Positions 51,015 to 55,055 of a stretch of 55,055 nucleotides of DNA are shown here, one piece after another. A program made the position numbers and the translations under genes. Under the pieces are notes generated by a model. It did no database searches, was not told the DNA's origin, and saw only the letters and a list, made by a program, of their open reading frames with translations. This DNA is from Achromobacter sp. Bel (GTDB taxonomy: Bacteria; Pseudomonadota; Gammaproteobacteria; Burkholderiales; Burkholderiaceae_B), in contig NZ_JABBJN010000037.1 in NCBI RefSeq assembly GCF_012928505.1, forward strand, positions 1-55,055, written 5' to 3'. Position 1 is the first letter of the stretch; every line of letters starts with the position of its first letter.

Positions 51015-52105
51015 GGCGACTCTCCGTGTTGGGCGACTTGCTTGCCATGCTCGGCCTGATCACGTTCCGCATGGCTCTGCCGGATGAACACGGGCAAATC
51101 CGCCAGGGCTTGCGCCAGGGCGGCGTCCCGGCACAACGGACCGGCGCCCAACGCGCGCGGCACGCGGCTCAATACCTCTTGCGCGGCGGCTTCCACCGCC
51201 AGGCGCGCCCGGGCAGTCTCCAGGGCGCAGCGCGCTGCGGGATGTGCATCTATCGCGCAGGCAGCCTCGCGCAAAACGGCGCGCGCTTGCGTCAATGCGA
51301 CGTCCACGGCGCCAAGGTGGGCCAGCCGGTACGGGTCTGGCCGGTCCCGCGCCACGGCGTCACGCAACCGCCCGGCAATGCCCGCCAACGCGCCGTACCA
51401 GCATGCCGCCACGCCCGCGCCGCCGTGCAGAAAGCCTGGGCGGTCGACGTAGGCGCCCGGTGCGCCGACCGCGGAGCCTTGCGCCTGGTCGAACAGGACA
51501 TTCACACTGGCCGACGAACGCATGCCCACCGCGTGCCAGCCTTGCGTCGTGACGGTCACCCCAGGCTGGTCCAGCGCCACGGCCGCCAGGCAAGGTTCGC
51601 CTGCGCCGTTCCAGCCGCTGACGATCGCGTGGCTAAGCGTCGCGGCACCTGAACACCATCCCTTCAAGCCGCTGACAATTACCCCCCCGGCAGCCTGGGT
51701 GCGTATGCCCACGCGCATGTCCGGCGGCTCGGCGCACCAGACGCCCCAGCAGGCGTCTTCGGGCGCGTCGAAACCCGCTTCCAGTTCGGCAAGAATGGCA
51801 AGCGCATCCGTGTGCCCCTCGAATAGTTTGGCCAGCCCCAGATCCACCGAGGCGACGGCGGCAAGCCCGCGCCAGCGCAACAGGGTTCCGCCCGAACCAG
51901 GCAAGGGCAACTGGCCGCAACCGGCGCGCACGAGTTCGCGCAGCCAGTGGCCGGGGTCCACCGGCGGCCGGGCGAGAGCCAGCACGTCTTCGATGACCTG
52001 GCTGGAGAGTTCGGGGAACGCCGATCGGACGGGTCGAGTTTGCATGGCGAGCGTGATGGCTTGATTCAAGGTGGGGGCACTGCGTCCAGCATATGGCGTG
52101 CCCAT
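51002..52105 (-). CDS. Acyl-CoA dehydrogenase-like protein
   Basis: 367 residues if started at the ATG at 52105, three bases after the permease stop; the ATG at 52045 would give 347. It has the acyl-CoA dehydrogenase fold in a divergent form: GTLLRWRGLAAVASVDLGLA, the central beta-domain with GVIVSGLKGWCSGAATLSHA, and a C-terminal helical bundle. The usual catalytic Glu is not recognisable to me, so activity on an acyl-CoA is uncertain. Genes of this type are commonly clustered with NodS-like methyltransferases and family 2 glycosyltransferases, as here. Confidence 0.75.
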   Translation of the reverse strand: MGTPYAGRSAPTLNQAITLAMQTRPVRSAFPELSSQVIEDVLALARPPVDPGHWLRELVRAGCGQLPLPGSGGTLLRWRGLAAVASVDLGLAKLFEGHTDALAILAELEAGFDAPEDACWGVWCAEPPDMRVGIRTQAAGGVIVSGLKGWCSGAATLSHAIVSGWNGAGEPCLAAVALDQPGVTVTTQGWHAVGMRSSASVNVLFDQAQGSAVGAPGAYVDRPGFLHGGAGVAACWYGALAGIAGRLRDAVARDRPDPYRLAHLGAVDVALTQARAVLREAACAIDAHPAARCALETARARLAVEAAAQEVLSRVPRALGAGPLCRDAALAQALADLPVFIRQSHAERDQAEHGKQVAQHGESPWTL

Positions 52106-52108
52106 TCC

Positions 52109-53326
52109 CTATTCACCCAGGAACTCCGACACCGCTTCCAGTCCTTCGATGTGGTCCGCGACCACTTTCGCAATGAAGGCAAGGGGCACCGACAGCAGCG
52201 TCCCCCACACGCCCCACAGCCACGTGAACAGCAGCAGCAACATGAACACCGCCACCGCGTTCATCTTGGCGATGCGGCCGGACATCCAGGTCGTGACCAC
52301 CACGCCCATCAACAAGGCGATGGCCACCGAACTGCCGGCCACCGCCAGCGCCGGGCCGATCTCGCCGAATTGGATAAGCGCGGCAATCCCCGTCCCCACC
52401 GCCGTCAGCAAGGGGCCAAAGTAAGGGATGATGTGCAGCGCGCCCGCCACCACCGCCCAGGTTGTCGCGTTCTCCAGGCCCAACAGGCGAAAGGCGACCC
52501 ACGACATCAGGCCCAATGCCAGGTTCGTGACCAGCATCATCGCCATGTACCGGTGGATGGAGCTATTGATCTGGTCCAGCATGTGCACGCTGATCTTCTT
52601 CTGCGACAAGGTCTTGCCCGCCACCTTGACGAATTTGCGCTTGAAGGCGTTGCCGGACAACAGCAGAAAGAACACCAGGAACACACTCATCGTCGCCTGC
52701 CCGATGAAGGCGGCCACGCCCTTTGAACCCCAGAGCAGGAAATCGCTCAGGCCGGAGTCGGACTTGGCCACGACCACCTGCCGGCCGGGCACGATCCCCC
52801 CGCTGTCCTGGAGCAGGCCAGCCGCGCCCTTCAACTTTTCAAAGAAGGAACCATCGCCGCTGGACACGCCGGCCAAGGTACGGGAGAGCTTCCCGGAAAT
52901 CTCCGGCAGCGCCTGCACGATGGAGCTGACCTGGTTCTGCGTCACGTAAGCCAGGCCGGCCAAGCCGGTGGCGATCAGGGACATCAGGATCAGAATGCCG
53001 ATTGCGCGCGGTATGCGGGCGCGCCCCATCAGGCTCACGATGGGGTCCAGCGCATAGGCGACGACGATCGCCATCACCACGGGCACGATGAATTCCTGCG
53101 CCAGCTTCAGCGTGAACAGCACCGCCAGGACGGTCAACGTGGTCAGGCAGGCGCCGCGCGCCCACACATGGGGCGTGTCCGGCGGCGAATCGGGGATCAA
53201 GCCCGCCTCTTGCGCCGTCGACTTCTCAGTGGCGGAGCGGGCAGCCTCGTCGGTACCCGCGGCTTCCCCCGGCGCCGCCGGTTCCGCCGTGTCCTGCGCC
53301 GCCCCCACCCCTGTCGTGATTTCCAT
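52109..53326 (-). CDS. AI-2E family transporter (TqsA/PerM-like permease)
   Basis: 405 residues from the ATG at 53326. After a 65-residue Ala/Glu-rich cytoplasmic head come about eight membrane helices: LTVLAVLFTLKLAQEFIVPV, then IPRAIGILILMSLIATGLAG, and the C-terminal group with AGALHIIPYFGPLLTAVGTG and a closing LWGVWGTLLSVPLAFIAKVV, marks of this family. Members export small molecules or act as Na+/H+ antiporters; the name AI-2E does not prove autoinducer transport. It is immediately upstream of the acyl-CoA dehydrogenase-like gene and probably co-transcribed. Confidence 0.9.
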   Translation of the reverse strand: MEITTGVGAAQDTAEPAAPGEAAGTDEAARSATEKSTAQEAGLIPDSPPDTPHVWARGACLTTLTVLAVLFTLKLAQEFIVPVVMAIVVAYALDPIVSLMGRARIPRAIGILILMSLIATGLAGLAYVTQNQVSSIVQALPEISGKLSRTLAGVSSGDGSFFEKLKGAAGLLQDSGGIVPGRQVVVAKSDSGLSDFLLWGSKGVAAFIGQATMSVFLVFFLLLSGNAFKRKFVKVAGKTLSQKKISVHMLDQINSSIHRYMAMMLVTNLALGLMSWVAFRLLGLENATTWAVVAGALHIIPYFGPLLTAVGTGIAALIQFGEIGPALAVAGSSVAIALLMGVVVTTWMSGRIAKMNAVAVFMLLLLFTWLWGVWGTLLSVPLAFIAKVVADHIEGLEAVSEFLGE

Positions 53327-53380
53327 CCTGCCCCCGCATTCGATCATGGAATGCGGACAGCAAGTGGCGTGCCTGATGGG

Positions 53381-54310
53381 TCAGCCCGCCGGCGCCAGCA
53401 AACCCGCCTGGCCTTCATGGCCCCGCTGGGCCCGCTCCAGGATGAACTCGATCATCATGGAGATGGCCCGGGGATGATGCCGGTTCGGCATGTACAGCAT
53501 GTACATGCCGCGGCCGAAGATGCTCAACCGCCATTCGGTCAGCGCCGCCAGCAGGTCGCCGCGGGCGATATCGTCGTGCACCACATAGTCCGGCACCACG
53601 CCCACTCCCAGTCCGGCGCGGATCGCATCGCGCAGGAACGCGTAATTGCGGGATATCACGGTGGGTTCCAGCACCACCTGCTGGCGCGGCCCGCCGCCGT
53701 AATAGGCAGACAACCGCAATGGCCGGCCAATGACCGCCGCACTGATCACGGGCGTGCCCGCCAGGTCTTCGGGGCGCTGTGGCAAGCCGCGGGCGTCGGC
53801 GTAGGCTTTGGATGCGCACGCCATGTAGCGGACCTTGCCCAATTCGCGCGCCACCAGGTTCTGCGGGGGTTCGGACATGATGCGCACCGCGATATCCACT
53901 TCATCGCGCAGCAAATCGTCGACGCTGTTCTCGAACAGCACGTCCAGCACGATATCCGGATACGCCTGCTTGAATTCCAGCAGCCACGGCGTCATCACGA
54001 ACTGCCCGTAGCCGCTGGGCACGCTCAGGCGCACCTTGCCCTGCGGCGTCTTGCCTAGCGTTTCGACCGACTCGCGGGCAGCAACCAGTTCGTCCTGGAT
54101 GCTGCGGCCATGCTGGTACAGCTTGAGCCCGATCTCGGTGGCCTCGACGTGGCGCGTGGTGCGCCGCACCAGTTGCATGCCGACCGAACGCTCCAGCTGG
54201 TTCAAGTGATAGCTGACATTGGCGCGGGTCATTTTCAGGCGGCGCGCGGCCTCGCTCAGGTTGCCGGCATCCAGGATTTCCACCAGCAATGTCAGGGATT
54301 TGGTGTCCAT
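53381..54310 (-). CDS. LysR family transcriptional regulator (CrgA-like)
   Basis: 309 residues from the ATG at 54310, with GGAGGAG five bases upstream. HTH: LTLLVEILDAGNLSEAARRL, then TRANVSYHLNQLERSVGMQL. The effector domain follows with QFVMTPWLLEFKQAYPDIVL. It is divergent from the enoyl-CoA hydratase-type gene (start 54475). Three (A/T)TGTCAA repeats lie in the gap, probable binding sites. It likely controls that beta-oxidation enzyme and itself. Confidence 0.9.
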   Translation of the reverse strand: MDTKSLTLLVEILDAGNLSEAARRLKMTRANVSYHLNQLERSVGMQLVRRTTRHVEATEIGLKLYQHGRSIQDELVAARESVETLGKTPQGKVRLSVPSGYGQFVMTPWLLEFKQAYPDIVLDVLFENSVDDLLRDEVDIAVRIMSEPPQNLVARELGKVRYMACASKAYADARGLPQRPEDLAGTPVISAAVIGRPLRLSAYYGGGPRQQVVLEPTVISRNYAFLRDAIRAGLGVGVVPDYVVHDDIARGDLLAALTEWRLSIFGRGMYMLYMPNRHHPRAISMMIEFILERAQRGHEGQAGLLAPAG

Positions 54311-54329
54311 ACGAGCTCCTCCGCCTTCA

Positions 54330-54377
54330 TTGTCAAATTTTATTATCCGCCATGTCAATTCCAGATGCCATTGTCAA
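54330..54377. promoter_or_regulatory. Three phased (A/T)TGTCAA repeats
   Basis: TTGTCAA (54330-54336), ATGTCAA (54352-54358) and TTGTCAA (54371-54377) stand 22 and 19 bases apart, near two helical turns, in the divergent region between the LysR gene and the hydratase gene. They suit a multimeric regulator. Confidence 0.45.
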
Positions 54378-54474
54378 GACATCTTTACTGGGAAAGAATA
54401 AGGAGATAAGAGACGAGCCGTTCCTGGCCCGCCAGGCGCCGCCACGGCGGACGCCTTACTGGAGACAAGGTCCC

Positions 54475-55055
54475 ATGACGGACAAGAGCCCTGCCGGCGC
54501 CGCCCACGCGCGCCGCGACGAAGACATCCTGGTCATCACCCTTGACCACCCTCCCGTCAATGCCCTGAGCGCCGACGTGCGCCGCGACCTGGCCGCCGGC
54601 GTCCTGGCCGCAGAGGCCGATCCGCAAGTGCGCGCCATCCTGCTAGTGGGCGCAGGCAAGAATTTCATCGCCGGCGCCGACATCCGCGAATTCGGCAAAC
54701 CGCCCAAGCCGCCCGCCCTGCCCGACGTGTGCAACCAGATCGAAGCCAGCGCCAAACCCGTCGTGGCCGTGCTGCACGGCGCGGCCTTGGGCGGCGGACT
54801 GGAGGTGGCGCTAGCCGCGCATTACCGCCTGGCCTTGTCCACGGCCAAGCTGGGCCTGCCCGAAGTGAATCTGGGCCTGCTGCCGGGCGCGGGCGGCACG
54901 CAGCGCACGCCCCGCCTGATCGGCGCCCGCGCAGCGCTGGACCTCATGCTTTCGGGCAAGCACTTGTCCGCCGACGCCGCGCTGAAAGCCGGCCTCGTCG
55001 ACGCCGTCGGCGAAGGCGACGACGCCCTGGCCGCGGGGCTTGTCTACACCCGCCG
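54475..55055 (+). CDS. Enoyl-CoA hydratase / 3-hydroxyacyl-CoA dehydrogenase-type protein, partial
   Basis: 193 residues visible from the ATG at 54475 (GGAGACAAGG upstream); it runs off the right edge. The crotonase fold is clear: LDHPPVNALSADVRRDL, the oxyanion-hole segment NFIAGADIREFG, GAALGGGLEVALAAHYRLAL with the first catalytic Glu, and LPEVNLGLLPGAGGTQRTPRL with the second. These segments are closest to FadB/FadJ-type multifunctional proteins, so a dehydrogenase part may follow beyond the window. It would hydrate enoyl-CoA in fatty-acid beta-oxidation. The divergent LysR protein is the likely regulator. Confidence 0.9.
   Translation, partial: MTDKSPAGAAHARRDEDILVITLDHPPVNALSADVRRDLAAGVLAAEADPQVRAILLVGAGKNFIAGADIREFGKPPKPPALPDVCNQIEASAKPVVAVLHGAALGGGLEVALAAHYRLALSTAKLGLPEVNLGLLPGAGGTQRTPRLIGARAALDLMLSGKHLSADAALKAGLVDAVGEGDDALAAGLVYTR

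Overview
The window looks like chromosomal DNA of a high-GC betaproteobacterium, most likely Alcaligenaceae (Achromobacter/Bordetella type). The basis is inference: strong G/C bias at third codon positions, many LysR regulators paired with divergent targets, an Fcb-type TRAP transporter, and a DUF3348/DUF802/OmpA/DUF2894 block known from Burkholderiales and Xanthomonadales. I see no rRNA, tRNA, CRISPR array, insertion sequence or phage gene. Coding density is high and no gene-free gap exceeds 300 bases. The longest stretch without an intact gene (about 17005-17407) holds a decayed TonB-dependent receptor.

Layout. 1-3587: NYN/OST-HTH protein (cut by the left edge), a GNAT acetyltransferase and a MotA/MotB-type stator pair. 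3777-7266: an ECF42-type sigma factor locus with two YCII/DGPF proteins, an SRPBCC protein, a VOC protein and a tiny divergent lipoprotein; a TGTCGA-N17-CGTC element before the operon fits autoregulation. 7378-10908: CSS-motif EAL phosphodiesterase, AraC regulator and EamA exporter. 11007-16291: HAD hydrolase, MFS/LysR divergent pair, DUF169 protein, GNAT and LysR. 16390-19178: GST, receptor remnant, and a LysR/SDR divergent pair. 19190-22960: MarR plus AlkD-like protein, a DUF6882 protein, a secreted DUF3298-like protein and a small membrane protein. 23020-28408: ProP-like symporter and a TRAP operon. 28601-36000: MocR regulator divergent from an unusual ferredoxin-reductase/M24-peptidase fusion, then a dienelactone hydrolase, AraC regulator, small secreted protein, a beta-propeller-like protein and a winged-HTH regulator.

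36080-41849 is the most interesting block: four tightly packed genes encoding DUF3348, a 1200-residue MotA/ZorA-like channel protein with a long tail of 131-residue repeats, a MotB/OmpA-like partner and DUF2894. It reads as an ion-driven, peptidoglycan-anchored motor with an unknown cytoplasmic output. Next comes an orphan ParD-like antitoxin coupled to a methionine aminopeptidase.

43108-55055: MFS exporter, GST, periplasmic Cu/Zn superoxide dismutase, DUF445 protein, a LysR/enolase divergent pair (probably a second enolase), a four-gene minus-strand run (AI-2E-type permease, acyl-CoA dehydrogenase-like protein, methyltransferase, glycosyltransferase), and a LysR regulator divergent from an enoyl-CoA hydratase-type enzyme cut by the right edge.
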